Positions 34,241-43,782 of a stretch of 64,000 nt of DNA are shown here, in pieces. The DNA is from Clostridium transplantifaecale (GTDB lineage Bacteria > Bacillota > Clostridia > Lachnospirales > Lachnospiraceae). The DNA is taken from contig NZ_UYZY01000003.1 of NCBI RefSeq assembly GCF_900626075.1, positions 310,001 to 374,000 of the forward strand. The letters run 5' to 3'. Below the pieces are notes generated by a model, which worked only from the letters and a program-made list of their open reading frames with translations, ran no database searches and had not been told where the DNA came from. Each line of letters begins with the position of its first letter. The first letter of the stretch is position 1. A program made the position numbers and the translations under genes.

Positions 34241-36079
34241 GTGGAAGACAGGTATAGAAATACGAAAAATATCATGACGGAACTGCCCGGGACGGGCAAA
34301 ATCTCACTGATGACGTTTGCCGGGAAACACCGGTATCTCACGGCTCTTGGCTGTGTGCTGTCCGGTATCAGCGCCGTGGTGGGACTGTTTCCCTACATAT
34401 GCATGTGGAATGTAATAAAGGAGACGGTGCTCGGCTGGACGTCGGGACCGGACGGAGGAAGTCTCGTGCGATTTGGATGGATGGCGGTCGCCTCCTCCCT
34501 TCTCAGCATGCTCCTGTATTTCTGCGCGCTTATGTGCACCCATATATCGGCATTCCGCACGGCCAGAAATCTGAAAACGGTGGCGCTCCATCATCTGTCG
34601 CGCCTGCCGATCGGTTACTTTAAACAGGCAGGCAGCGGAAAAATACGAAGAATTATCGACGATGGGGCGGGACTGACGGAAACGTACCTGGCGCATCAGC
34701 TGCCCGATCTGGCGGGAGCTGTTGTGACGCCGGCAGCCGTGCTTGTGCTGCTTTTTGTTTTCGACTGGAGATTCGGCCTGATCAGCCTGATTCCGATGGC
34801 GGCCGGCGTACTCTTTTTAAGCCGCATGATGGGACCGGGAATGGCTAAAGCCATGAAGGAGTATCAGAATGCATTGGAGGATATGAACAATGAGGCGGTG
34901 GAGTATGTGAGGGGAATCCCGGTGGTAAAGACATTCCAGCAGAGTATTTTCTCCTTTAAAAGTTTTCACGATTCCATCCTGCGCTATAAGAGCTGGGCGA
35001 TGAACTATGCCGGTTCCCTGCGGATTCCGATGTGCTGCTACACCGTGAGTATCAACGGCGTATTTGCGGTTCTGATTCCGGCCGGGCTTCTGCTGGCGGG
35101 AGATATGGTATCACAGGCCGCTTATACGACGGTGGCGCTGGATCTCACTTTTTATATTCTGTTCACGCCAATCTGTGTGTCGATGATGGATAAAATCATG
35201 TGGACCAGCGAGAACACCATGAAGGCCAACGATGCGCTGAGAAGAATTCTCGAAATTGTGAATGAAAAACCTCTCCCGGAGCCGGAAAAGTCTGAGAAAC
35301 CGGAAGATTCTGAGATTCGCTTCAGGGACGTTTCCTTTTCCTACCGCAAAGAAGCGCCCGGGGAAAATCCGGTTCCGGCTCTTTCCCATGTATCGCTTAC
35401 CGTGCCGCAGGGGACGACGGCCGCTATTGTCGGCGCGTCCGGGAGCGGAAAGACGACGCTGGCAAGCATGATTCCGAGATTTTTCGATGTGAATCAGGGC
35501 AGCATTTCAATTGGCGGTGTGGATGTGAGGAATATCGGGACCGAGGAACTGATGAAGCAGGTCAGCTTTGTTTTCCAGGACAGCCATTTATTTAAGGACA
35601 GCCTGCTTAACAATATCCGCGCGGCCAGGCCGGACGCTGCAAAGAGCGAGGTGGAATACGCCATCTCCGCGGCCAGGTGTGAGGATATTATTGAGAAAAT
35701 GCCGAATGGGCTTGATACGGTCGTCGGCACAAAAGGAGTTTATCTGTCGGGAGGAGAGGTCCAGAGGATTGCCCTGGCCAGGGCGATTTTAAAGGATGCG
35801 CCTATTGTGCTTTTGGATGAGGCAACCGCATTTGCAGATCCCGATAATGAGTATCTGATCCAGCAGGCATTCGAAAAACTGGTGGAGGGAAAGACGGTGG
35901 TGATGATAGCCCACAGATTATCCACCGTGTGCCGGGCCGATCAGATTTTCGTCATGGAGGAGGGACGCATTGCCGAACAGGGCAGGCATGAGGAGTTACT
36001 TGCGGCGGGCGGACTGTATGCATCTATGTGGAAAAATTACCAGATGTCGGTTGAATGGAAGGTAGGTGGGAAGGCATGA
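34241..36079 (+). CDS. ABC exporter-fold transporter, subunit 1 (permease-ATPase)
   Basis: A 612-residue half-transporter: six-helix ABC membrane domain at about 25-330 and nucleotide-binding domain at 350-600. Walker A is GASGSGKTT, the signature is LSGGEVQR, Walker B is IVLLDEATAF and the switch His is in IAHRLSTV. It starts at GTG with AGGAGG 8 bp upstream and overlaps subunit 2 by 4 bp, so the pair forms a heterodimer. TetR plus two such subunits is a common Clostridia arrangement, resembling YbtPQ/IrtAB siderophore importers as well as drug exporters. The iron-gene-like palindrome upstream favours metal or siderophore transport, but that is inference. Confidence 0.9.
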   Translation: MEDRYRNTKNIMTELPGTGKISLMTFAGKHRYLTALGCVLSGISAVVGLFPYICMWNVIKETVLGWTSGPDGGSLVRFGWMAVASSLLSMLLYFCALMCTHISAFRTARNLKTVALHHLSRLPIGYFKQAGSGKIRRIIDDGAGLTETYLAHQLPDLAGAVVTPAAVLVLLFVFDWRFGLISLIPMAAGVLFLSRMMGPGMAKAMKEYQNALEDMNNEAVEYVRGIPVVKTFQQSIFSFKSFHDSILRYKSWAMNYAGSLRIPMCCYTVSINGVFAVLIPAGLLLAGDMVSQAAYTTVALDLTFYILFTPICVSMMDKIMWTSENTMKANDALRRILEIVNEKPLPEPEKSEKPEDSEIRFRDVSFSYRKEAPGENPVPALSHVSLTVPQGTTAAIVGASGSGKTTLASMIPRFFDVNQGSISIGGVDVRNIGTEELMKQVSFVFQDSHLFKDSLLNNIRAARPDAAKSEVEYAISAARCEDIIEKMPNGLDTVVGTKGVYLSGGEVQRIALARAILKDAPIVLLDEATAFADPDNEYLIQQAFEKLVEGKTVVMIAHRLSTVCRADQIFVMEEGRIAEQGRHEELLAAGGLYASMWKNYQMSVEWKVGGKA

Positions 36080-37818
36080 GCAGATATTTACAGAAAAAGT
36101 TTGCATTAAGTGATCAGGGAGGGAAAAACCTAACTAAGGCCATATTTTCCTGTGCCCTTACCAATATAGGGCTGATGGTTCCAATGGGCCTTTTACTTAT
36201 TTTTATGGAATGGCTGTTTGCATCGATAGTGAATCTTAAAGCTCCCGGGATGGGACTGGGAGGCTATATCGCTTTCAGCGCGGTTCTGCTGGCCGTTCTC
36301 TTTGTATTTGAATATATCCAGTACAATGCCACGTTTATTTCCTCCTATGCGGAGAGCGCCAGCATGCGTATCCGAATGGCGGAACGTCTCAGGAAGCTTC
36401 CGCTGTCCTTCTTCGGGAAACGTGATCTGGCCGATTTGACAACCACAATTATGGCGGACTGCGCCTTTGTGGAGACGGCATTTTCCCATTTTATCCCGGA
36501 ACTCATCGGAGCGCTTTTATCTACGGCACTGATTGGAATCGGTCTGCTTGCCGCGGACTGGCGCATGGCTCTTTCCGTACTCTGGGTGGCGCCGGTTTCT
36601 TTCCTGCTTGCGGCGGGTACAAGGCCTATGGTGGATCGGATGGAACGCCGTCAGAAGGAAAAAAAGCTGGCCGCCTCCGACGGAATCCAGGAGTGCATTG
36701 AGAATATTCAGGACATCAAAGCCAATAACCAGAGGGAAGAGTATCTGGAAGGCCTGACCGGAAAACTCCTGGATGTGGAGCGTGACACAATCCGTCTGGA
36801 ACTGTTCAACGGCATCCTGGTGACGGCGGCTCAGATGTTTCTGAAAATCGGAATGGCGACGACGGTGCTTGCCGGGGCATCCCTTCTGGTGTCGGGCTCC
36901 ATCGGATTTATGGTATTTCTCATGTTTATGCTGGCCGCCACAAGGCTGTATCTTCCCCTTGGCAGCTGCCTGCAGAATCTTTCCGCCGTATATTCCACTC
37001 TGCTTGTGGTGGAGAGGATGAAGGTGATAGAGGAACAGCCGATCCAGGGAGGCGGGGAGAATGCCCATTACCAGGGATATGATATTGTGTTTGACCATGT
37101 CGGATTTTCTTATGAAGGAGGGGAGACCGTTTTAAGAGATGTATCGTTTACCGCCAGACAGGGTCAGGTGACGGCCCTCGTAGGGCCTTCCGGCGGAGGA
37201 AAGTCCACCAGCGCCAAGCTGGCGGCCAGATTCTGGGATATCGACAGGGGAAAGATTACGATTGGAGGCACCAATGTGAATGAGGTGGAGCCGGAAACTC
37301 TGCTTAAGAGTTTTTCTATCGTGTTCCAGGATGTGGTGCTGTTTAATAATACAATTATGGAAAATATCAGGCTGGGCAGAAAGGGAGCCGGTGACGAAGA
37401 AGTCATGGCAGCCGCCAGGGCGGCCCGGTGCGAGGAATTTATCCTGCGTCTGCCAAAAGGGTACCAGACCAGAATCGGGGAAAACGGTTCCACCCTGTCG
37501 GGAGGGGAGAGACAGCGTCTTTCCATAGCAAGGGCGCTTCTGAAGGATGCCCCGATCATTCTGATGGATGAGGCCACCGCTTCCCTGGATGTGGAAAATG
37601 AGACACTTGTGCAGGAGGCGATTTCAAATCTTGTCAAGGAGAAAACCGTTCTGATTATCGCCCATCGGATGAGAACCGTGGCGGGAGCCGACAAAATTGT
37701 GGTATTAAAAGACGGCTGCGTAGCCGAGCAGGGAACGCCAAAAGAGCTGATGAGGCAAAACGGGGTATACAGGCACATGGCCGAGCTGCAGGGACAGAGC
37801 CTGAGATGGGGGATATAA
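36076..37818 (+). CDS. ABC exporter-fold transporter, subunit 2 (permease-ATPase)
   Basis: A 580-residue half-transporter. The start at 36076 forms the ATGA overlap with subunit 1; upstream in-frame ATG codons lie inside that gene. The membrane domain covers about 20-310 and the ATPase domain 335-575, with Walker A GPSGGGKST, signature LSGGERQR, Walker B IILMDEATASLD and IAHRMRTV. Both subunits keep the catalytic Glu, so neither is the classic degenerate partner. The first subunit carries FADPDNE where this one has the standard SLDVENE. Confidence 0.9.
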   Translation: MSRYLQKKFALSDQGGKNLTKAIFSCALTNIGLMVPMGLLLIFMEWLFASIVNLKAPGMGLGGYIAFSAVLLAVLFVFEYIQYNATFISSYAESASMRIRMAERLRKLPLSFFGKRDLADLTTTIMADCAFVETAFSHFIPELIGALLSTALIGIGLLAADWRMALSVLWVAPVSFLLAAGTRPMVDRMERRQKEKKLAASDGIQECIENIQDIKANNQREEYLEGLTGKLLDVERDTIRLELFNGILVTAAQMFLKIGMATTVLAGASLLVSGSIGFMVFLMFMLAATRLYLPLGSCLQNLSAVYSTLLVVERMKVIEEQPIQGGGENAHYQGYDIVFDHVGFSYEGGETVLRDVSFTARQGQVTALVGPSGGGKSTSAKLAARFWDIDRGKITIGGTNVNEVEPETLLKSFSIVFQDVVLFNNTIMENIRLGRKGAGDEEVMAAARAARCEEFILRLPKGYQTRIGENGSTLSGGERQRLSIARALLKDAPIILMDEATASLDVENETLVQEAISNLVKEKTVLIIAHRMRTVAGADKIVVLKDGCVAEQGTPKELMRQNGVYRHMAELQGQSLRWGI

Positions 37819-37969
37819 AAAGGATAGCGGGAGGAGGCGTACTGTTCCGCCTACTACCGCCTTGAGTTTTTATTGTTTTTCCGTATATTGATATGACATG
37901 ACAGACTGTTGTCATGTTTCCTCTGATATAATAAGCCATAAAAAGACAAAAAAGTGGAGGAATACAGTG

Positions 37970-38236
37970 ATGGCTGAGTCGAGATGTGGTATTTTATGCG
38001 GGGAATGTGAATATAAAGAACAGATGGGGTGCAAAGGCTGCGTACAGATTGATAAACCGTTCTGGGGAGAAAGCTGCCCCGTAAAAGTCTGCTGTGAAGA
38101 GAAAGAACAGGAACACTGCGGACTGTGTGATGAATTTCCCTGTGACCTGCTGAAGCAGTTTGCCTATGATGAACAGCAGGGGGATGACGGTAAACGCATT
38201 GAACAGTGCAGATGCTGGGCAGAAAACGGAAGATAA
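37970..38236 (+). CDS. DUF3795-like cysteine-rich protein
   Basis: An 88-residue cytosolic protein with twelve cysteines in pairs: RCGILCGECEYKEQMGCKGC, ESCPVKVCCEEK, HCGLCDEFPCDL and QCRCWAENG. This is the DUF3795 pattern, thought to bind zinc or an iron-sulfur cluster; its function is unknown. The start at 37970 has GTGGAGG 9 bp upstream; a longer frame to 37898 lacks a ribosome site. A GGCCTGTT/AACAGGCC hairpin follows the stop (38258-38308). Confidence 0.82.
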   Translation: MAESRCGILCGECEYKEQMGCKGCVQIDKPFWGESCPVKVCCEEKEQEHCGLCDEFPCDLLKQFAYDEQQGDDGKRIEQCRCWAENGR

Positions 38237-38388
38237 ACCGAATATCATATGGAAGGGCCTGTTTTTGCATACAGAGGATAAATGCCTGTACGGGGAACAG
38301 GCCTGTTTTATATTGGGGGAATACAGGTCCATGAGCGGAAGGCAAATCTGAGGTGGATGATATTGATAATAATTATTAATATTATTTC

Positions 38389-38442
38389 TTGACAAAATGA
38401 ACGGCGTCTGATAGAATGACGATAAGTTAGTAATAACTAACT
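38389..38442 (+). promoter_or_regulatory. dps promoter with 7-4-7 palindrome
   Basis: TTGACA (38389), 17-bp spacer, TAGAAT (38412). AGTTAGT-AATA-ACTAACT (38425-38442) covers the expected transcription start, so bound repressor would block dps. Confidence 0.8.
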
Positions 38443-38504
38443 CGAAAAAACTAATGATTCAGGTTAAGCGAAGATATAGATTACAGAAAGAAAGGAAGAA
38501 AAAC

Positions 38505-38939
38505 ATGAAAGAATTAATGAACGATTTAAATCAGTTACTCGCAGACTTAAACCTCTTATACCGCAAATTACAGAATTACCACTGGAACGTACAGGGAAAG
38601 GAATTTTTCGTTCTGCATGGAAAACTGGAAGAATATTACAACGGAGTAAATGAGGAGATTGACCAGATAGCGGAGCAAATCCTGATGCTGGAGGGGCAGC
38701 CTCTCGGAAGGATGAAAGATTATCTGGAGATTGGTAAGATTGAGGAAGCTTCCAATGAAAAAGTGGGAGCAGCCGTTATCCTGGAAAATGTCCTGGCAGA
38801 TTTCAGCTATGTGAAGAGACTTCTAATCAGCGTGAAAGAGAAGGCGGATGAAAACAAAGTATACGAGGTATCCTCGATGGCGGATTCTATGATAGCCCAG
38901 TACAGCAAGGCTGTCTGGATGCTCGAACAGTCAAAGTAG
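38505..38939 (+). CDS. dps: Dps family ferritin-like DNA-protecting protein
   Basis: A 144-residue four-helix Dps subunit that oxidises Fe(II) with H2O2 and stores the mineral in a 12-mer. The ferroxidase residues are visible in NYHWNVQGKEFFVLHGKLEE and NEEIDQIAEQILMLEG. AAAGGAAG precedes the ATG at 38505; the longer frame from 38454 overlaps the promoter leader. ahpC follows 40 bp downstream, and both sit under a promoter with a metal-regulon-like palindrome. Confidence 0.93.
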   Translation: MKELMNDLNQLLADLNLLYRKLQNYHWNVQGKEFFVLHGKLEEYYNGVNEEIDQIAEQILMLEGQPLGRMKDYLEIGKIEEASNEKVGAAVILENVLADFSYVKRLLISVKEKADENKVYEVSSMADSMIAQYSKAVWMLEQSK

Positions 38940-38979
38940 AAAACAAAAAATAAGACAATTATTTTAAGGAGGAATTACA

Positions 38980-39543
38980 ATGTCATTAATTGGAAAAGAG
39001 ATAAGCGACTTTACGGTACAGGCCTATGCGGACGGCAATTTTAAAGAAATCAGCAAAGCGGATGTAACAGGAAAGTGGGCGGTATTTTTCTTCTACCCGG
39101 CGGATTTTACCTTTGTGTGCCCGACAGAGCTGGAGGATTTAGCCAACAAGTATGAGGAGTTCAAGTCGGTGGGCTGCGAAATTTACAGCGTATCCTGCGA
39201 CAGCCATTTTGTACACAAGGCATGGCATGATGCATCCGCAACAATTAAGAAGATTGGATACCCGATGCTGGCCGACCCGACGGGCAAGCTTGCCAGGGAC
39301 TTTGATGTGATGATTGAAGAGAGCGGGATGGCAGAGCGCGGAAGCTTTATCGTGAATCCGGAAGGAAAGATTGTGGCCTACGAGGTCATTGCCGGTAACG
39401 TGGGCAGAAATGCGGACGAGCTGTTCAGAAGGGTGCAGGCATCCCAGTTCGTGGCAGAGCACGGCGACCAGGTTTGCCCGGCCAAGTGGCAGCCGGGAGC
39501 CGAGACCTTAAAACCCAGCCTGGACCTGGTGGGACTGATTTAA
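38980..39543 (+). CDS. ahpC: Alkyl hydroperoxide reductase subunit C (2-Cys peroxiredoxin)
   Basis: A 187-residue AhpC. The peroxidatic Cys47 is in FYPADFTFVCPTELED and the resolving Cys166 in GDQVCPAKWQPG. It reduces H2O2 and organic peroxides in the cytosol, using electrons from an AhpF-type flavoprotein, which is encoded next (39700). AAGGAGG precedes the ATG. A hairpin with a T tract lies between the two genes and may set their ratio. Confidence 0.96.
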   Translation: MSLIGKEISDFTVQAYADGNFKEISKADVTGKWAVFFFYPADFTFVCPTELEDLANKYEEFKSVGCEIYSVSCDSHFVHKAWHDASATIKKIGYPMLADPTGKLARDFDVMIEESGMAERGSFIVNPEGKIVAYEVIAGNVGRNADELFRRVQASQFVAEHGDQVCPAKWQPGAETLKPSLDLVGLI

Positions 39544-39584
39544 GGACCGGTTCAGACACCGGAAAAGATACAATGTAACCGAAC

Positions 39585-39637
39585 AGGGGAGGAGGACGGA
39601 GACTTCTGAAAAGAAGAGGAAGTCTTCCTTCTTTTTT
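39585..39637 (+). terminator. Intercistronic terminator between ahpC and the AhpF-like gene
   Basis: GGAGACTTC pairs with GAAGTCTTCC, followed by TTCTTTTTT. It may be a partial terminator, as the next gene has no clear promoter of its own. Confidence 0.65.
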
Positions 39638-39699
39638 AACCGGAACAGAAAAAGGACGGCGCATTCCGTATGGGCGGCCATATGGTGAAAGGAGCAAAA

Positions 39700-41403
39700 T
39701 TGGAACATTTATATGACGTAATCATTGTCGGCGGCGGTCCGGCAGGGCTGTCGGCGGCTATCTATATGGCCAGGGCCAGATATAAGGTCCTGGTGATGGA
39801 AAAGGAGAAGATCGGCGGCCAGATCACGATCACATCGGAGATTGTCAATTATCCGGGAGTGGAAAGAACAAGCGGAAAGGAACTGACGAATTCGATGAAG
39901 GAGCAGGCCGAGGCGTTCGGGGCCGAGTTTATCCTGGCGGAAGTATTTGACATGGAGCTTGAAGAGGATATCAAGACACTCCGCACGACAGCAGGGGAGT
40001 ACAGGGCTTTGGGTATTGTTCTGGCTACGGGAGCAAATCCGAGAAAGCTTGGCTTTAAAGGGGAAAAGGAATTCCAGGGCAGAGGCGTGGCTTACTGCGC
40101 GACCTGCGACGGAGAGTTCTTTACCGATCTGGAAGTCTTTGTCATCGGAGGCGGTTTCGCAGCGGTGGAAGAAGGGATTTTCCTGACGAAGTATGCGAAA
40201 AAGGTAAATCTGATTGTCAGGGAGGATGACTTTACCTGCGCAAAAACCGTATCCGATCAGGTGCGGAAAGAGGAAAAAATCACGGTCCGGTTTCATACCG
40301 AGATTGTGGAGGCAGGCGGGGAATCGATGGTCTCCCGCGCACGTTTCAGGGATAATAAGACAGGGGAAGAGTGGACGCATGAAGCGGGAGAGGACGGAGG
40401 ATTCGGAATTTTCGTCTTTGCCGGGTACGTGCCGAACACTTCCTGGATAGGCGGCAAGGTTGCCTGCAGCAGCCAAGGCTATCTCATCACCGATGAGAAC
40501 CGGAAGACCAGTGTGGAAGGGGTCTACGGAGCAGGCGATGTGTGCATTAAGAACTTAAGGCAGGTGGTGACGGCAGTGTCGGATGGCGCTGTGGCTGCCA
40601 CGTCTCTGGAAAAACACGTTTCCGCAGTCCACGAAAAACTCGGAATTCCTGAACTTTTAAGAAGAGACGCGCACATGGAAAAGCTGGGAACCCGCACCGA
40701 AAGCCAGAAGAAGAAAACGGCACGGGGCACGGGAGATTCTTTGCAGGAAGGTCGGAGCGGAGAAGGAAACACCTTCTTATCGGAGGAAATCAGGCGGCAG
40801 CTATCCGGCCTGTTCGAAAAGTTTGAGAGTAAGGTCATGATAAAAGCGGAGCTGGACGGCAGTCCGCTGGCGGGGGAGATGAGCGGCTTCCTGGGAGAAC
40901 TGGAAGGGCTCACGGATCGGCTCATCTGCGTGAGGGAGAGAATGACGGAGCAGGAAAAGAGCAGGAGAGAGGCGGACGGCGAACTGTTTCCGGCCTTCCG
41001 GATTATGAGGGAGGACGGGAGCGGGGGAAACATCCTGTTCCACGGAGTGCCGGGAGGCCACGAGTTTAATTCCTTTGTTATTGCCTTGTATAATACGGCG
41101 GGGCCGGGGCAGCCGATCGATGGGGAATTGAAACAGCGTTTTTCATCGCTTGGAAAGGAAATGAATGTGAAAGTCATGGTATCACTGTCCTGCACTATGT
41201 GCCCGGAAGTGGTGATGGCTGTACAGAGAGCCGCCTCCCTTTCAGAAATGGTGACGGGAGAGATGGTTGACCTGATGCATTATCCGGAACTGAAAAAGAA
41301 ATATAAGATTATGAGTGTTCCCTGCATGATTGTCAACAACAGCCGGGTTTATTTCGGAAAGAAGAGCCTCGAAGAAGTGGCGGGGATATTGGAGGAGACA
41401 TGA
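39700..41403 (+). CDS. AhpF-like flavoprotein: thioredoxin reductase fused to C-terminal AhpF-N-like domain
   Basis: A 567-residue protein. Residues 1-310 are a thioredoxin reductase: FAD loop VIIVGGGPAGLSAA, redox pair C133-ATC-136 (YCATCDGEFF), NADPH loop VIGGGFAAVEEG and FAD-closing VYGAGDV. A charged linker spans about 325-365. Residues 370-567 form a tandem thioredoxin-like domain with C498-TM-C501 (SCTMCPEVVM) and VPCMIVNN, as in the N-terminal domain of AhpF. In AhpF this domain comes first; here the order is reversed. It should pass NADPH electrons to AhpC. TTG is chosen because GGAG lies 5 bp upstream of it. Confidence 0.88.
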   Translation: MEHLYDVIIVGGGPAGLSAAIYMARARYKVLVMEKEKIGGQITITSEIVNYPGVERTSGKELTNSMKEQAEAFGAEFILAEVFDMELEEDIKTLRTTAGEYRALGIVLATGANPRKLGFKGEKEFQGRGVAYCATCDGEFFTDLEVFVIGGGFAAVEEGIFLTKYAKKVNLIVREDDFTCAKTVSDQVRKEEKITVRFHTEIVEAGGESMVSRARFRDNKTGEEWTHEAGEDGGFGIFVFAGYVPNTSWIGGKVACSSQGYLITDENRKTSVEGVYGAGDVCIKNLRQVVTAVSDGAVAATSLEKHVSAVHEKLGIPELLRRDAHMEKLGTRTESQKKKTARGTGDSLQEGRSGEGNTFLSEEIRRQLSGLFEKFESKVMIKAELDGSPLAGEMSGFLGELEGLTDRLICVRERMTEQEKSRREADGELFPAFRIMREDGSGGNILFHGVPGGHEFNSFVIALYNTAGPGQPIDGELKQRFSSLGKEMNVKVMVSLSCTMCPEVVMAVQRAASLSEMVTGEMVDLMHYPELKKKYKIMSVPCMIVNNSRVYFGKKSLEEVAGILEET

Positions 41404-41428
41404 TTTTGTGAGTAAAAATAATAAATAT

Positions 41429-41457
41429 AAAAGCGTCCGTCACAGCGGGCGCTTTTT
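41429..41457 (+). terminator. Terminator of the peroxide operon
   Basis: AAAAGCGTCCG-TCACA-GCGGGCGCTTTTT; 10-bp stem, five T residues. Confidence 0.85.
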
Positions 41458-41554
41458 CCGTCTTTATTCAGAGCAGGGCGGCCGCGCACGGAGAGAGCAA
41501 AATGCTCCACAAGGCCGCACCATGAATCCGTTTGGACATATCTATATTACCCTA

Positions 41555-41615
41555 TTGATTTTTTCTTCATCAGCGGTTATATTATATATATGAACAAATG
41601 AATAAATGTTCATAT
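41555..41615 (+). promoter_or_regulatory. Promoter and ArsR/SmtB-like operator of the P1B ATPase genes
   Basis: TTGATT (41555), 17-bp spacer, TATATT (41578). A perfect 9-bp dyad ATATGAACA (41588-41596) / TGTTCATAT (41607-41615) follows, resembling operators of ArsR/SmtB/CadC metal sensors. No such regulator gene is in the window. Confidence 0.7.
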
Positions 41616-41651
41616 GAAAAATATATTACATTCATACAGGAGGCAGATGCC

Positions 41652-41774
41652 ATGAAAAAATCTATGAAACTAATGGATTTAGATTGTGCCTATTGTGCAT
41701 CAAAAATCGAGGAAGCAGTCAACAAAGTGGGCGGTGTGGCAAAGGCGGAAATGAATTTCCTGAGCCAGAAATAA
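41652..41774 (+). CDS. Truncated heavy-metal-associated (HMA) domain, 40 residues
   Basis: A short frame reading MKKSMKLMDLDCAYCASKIE, EAVNKVGGVAKAEMNFLSQK. The CxxC metal site (DCAYC) and first beta-alpha-beta of an HMA domain are present, but a TAA stops it at NFLSQK where the domain normally runs about 28 residues more. GGAGG lies 8 bp upstream. It immediately precedes an ATPase that has no HMA domain of its own, so it is either a cut-down metallochaperone or a decayed N-terminus. Confidence 0.65.
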   Translation: MKKSMKLMDLDCAYCASKIEEAVNKVGGVAKAEMNFLSQK

Positions 41775-41809
41775 AGCCGCCTTTTCCATCAGAAAGGAGA
41801 GGAAATACC

Positions 41810-43714
41810 ATGACAAAAAAACAGAAAAAACAGCTGGGCCGCATTCTTTCAGCCATTGCTATTTTTATTCTTTCGTCCCTGCTTCTGCCGGGACCCGGGG
41901 CAAAGACGGCCGGTTATCTCGTCTGTTATGCCGTGATTGGATGGGATATTGTGTGGAAAGCGGTAAAGAATATTCTGAACGGACAGGTGTTTGATGAAAA
42001 TTTCCTGATGACCGTTGCGACGGTCGGAGCGCTCTGCCTGGGCGAATATGCGGAAGGCGTTGCGGTCATGCTGTTCTATCAGGTAGGAGAGCTGTTCCAG
42101 AGCTACGCGGTCAGCAGATCGCGCCGCTCCATCAGCAGCCTGATGGATATCCGTCCCGATTATGCTAATCTGGTGAGGGATGGGAAAACGGTCCGGGTGG
42201 ATCCGGAGGAAGTGCAGGCGGGCGATACGATTGTCATCAGGGCCGGGGAACGGGTGCCGTTAGACGGAGTGGTGACGGACGGAACCTCATCGCTGGATAC
42301 CTCGGCCCTGACCGGGGAATCCATGCCGCGGGAGTTGGCCGCAGGCGGTGAAGTGATCAGCGGGTGCATCAACCAGTCGGGAACTCTCAGGGTGCGGGTA
42401 TCCAAGGTATACAGCGAATCTACCGTATCAAAGATTCTGGACCTGGTGGAAAATGCCGGAAGCAAGAAGTCGAAATCGGAGGCATTTATCACACGTTTTG
42501 CAAGGTATTATACGCCAGTGGTTGTAATAGCGGCGGCGTTGCTGGCCGTACTGCCTCCGCTTATCCTGGGACAGGGGTTTTCCATGTGGATTGAGCGTGC
42601 TCTCACATTCCTTGTCATCTCATGCCCATGTGCGCTTGTGATATCAGTGCCTTTAAGTTTCTTCGGAGGAATCGGCGGCGCTTCAAAATGCGGAGTCCTG
42701 ATTAAGGGCAGTAATTATCTGGAGGCGCTTGCAGACACCGGGACGGTAGTATTTGATAAAACGGGCACGCTCACAAAAGGCACATTTGCCGTCAGCGGCC
42801 TGTACCCCGAGGGTATTACAGAGGAGGAACTGCTTTATCTGGCCGCCTGTGCGGAGAAGGATTCCGGACATCCGATTTCACGTTCCATCAGGACCGCCTG
42901 CGGCAGGGAACCGGACGGCAGCCGTATTACGGAGGTAAATGAAATTGCAGGCCACGGCGTTGCGATTGTAATGGACGGCAAGTCCGTACTGGCCGGAAAT
43001 GCAAAAATGATGGAGCGGGAAAATATCAGCTTTACTCCTGTCAATGAACCGGGAACCGTTATTTACGTGGCAAACGGCGGAAAATATGCAGGAGCCATTC
43101 TGATAGAGGATGAGATAAAGGACGATGCGGCTTTTGCCATCCGCGATCTGAAGAATTCCGGCGTCAGAAAAACAGTGATGCTGACGGGGGATGCTGACGC
43201 GGTTGGCCGGAAAGTGGCTGAGAAGCTTAAGCTGGACGAGGTTTATACGGAACTTCTGCCGGCAGATAAGGTCAGCCATATGGAAGAACTATTAAAAGAG
43301 ACGGGCGCTAATGGAAAACTGGCCTTTGTCGGGGACGGAATCAACGATGCACCGGTGCTGGCAAGAGCAGATATTGGCATTGCCATGGGCGGGCTGGGCT
43401 CCGATGCCGCCATTGAGGCGGCCGATGTGGTTATCATGACGGATGAACCGTCCAGAATCGCAACAGCCATGCGGATATCCCGGAAGACATTACGCATCGT
43501 CCGCCAAAATATCGTGTTTGCGCTGGGAGTTAAAATACTGGTGCTGATCTTGGGAGCCCTGGGCTTTGCATCCATGTGGGCGGCGGTATTTGCCGATGTG
43601 GGCGTGTCCATTATCGCAATCCTGAACGCAATCCGCGCTCTGAATGTGCCGAAGCAGGAGGAGTTTTCCTCCTGCGGGGAAACAAAAGTGAGCGGAACAA
43701 CTGCGGCGGCATAG
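41810..43714 (+). CDS. P1B-type heavy-metal ATPase (ZntA/CadA-like)
   Basis: A 634-residue metal-exporting P-type ATPase. CPC at 272-274 (ISCPCALVISVP) is the membrane metal site of Zn/Cd/Pb pumps; D316 in FDKTGTLTKG is phosphorylated; GESMPRE is the actuator segment, the HP motif is in KDSGHPISR, and GDGINDAPVL the hinge. The last helix pair carries GVKILVLILGALG and ADVGVSI, as in ZntA. There is no N-terminal metal-binding domain. The start at 41810 has AAAGGAGAGG 8 bp upstream. It shares a metal-type operator with the short HMA frame. Confidence 0.93.
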   Translation: MTKKQKKQLGRILSAIAIFILSSLLLPGPGAKTAGYLVCYAVIGWDIVWKAVKNILNGQVFDENFLMTVATVGALCLGEYAEGVAVMLFYQVGELFQSYAVSRSRRSISSLMDIRPDYANLVRDGKTVRVDPEEVQAGDTIVIRAGERVPLDGVVTDGTSSLDTSALTGESMPRELAAGGEVISGCINQSGTLRVRVSKVYSESTVSKILDLVENAGSKKSKSEAFITRFARYYTPVVVIAAALLAVLPPLILGQGFSMWIERALTFLVISCPCALVISVPLSFFGGIGGASKCGVLIKGSNYLEALADTGTVVFDKTGTLTKGTFAVSGLYPEGITEEELLYLAACAEKDSGHPISRSIRTACGREPDGSRITEVNEIAGHGVAIVMDGKSVLAGNAKMMERENISFTPVNEPGTVIYVANGGKYAGAILIEDEIKDDAAFAIRDLKNSGVRKTVMLTGDADAVGRKVAEKLKLDEVYTELLPADKVSHMEELLKETGANGKLAFVGDGINDAPVLARADIGIAMGGLGSDAAIEAADVVIMTDEPSRIATAMRISRKTLRIVRQNIVFALGVKILVLILGALGFASMWAAVFADVGVSIIAILNAIRALNVPKQEEFSSCGETKVSGTTAAA

Positions 43715-43782
43715 AAGAAGGGCAGAAATGAATTTAAAAAAACGCTCCGGGACAAAAAGGTGAAAGAAGGGGAGGAATGGAA

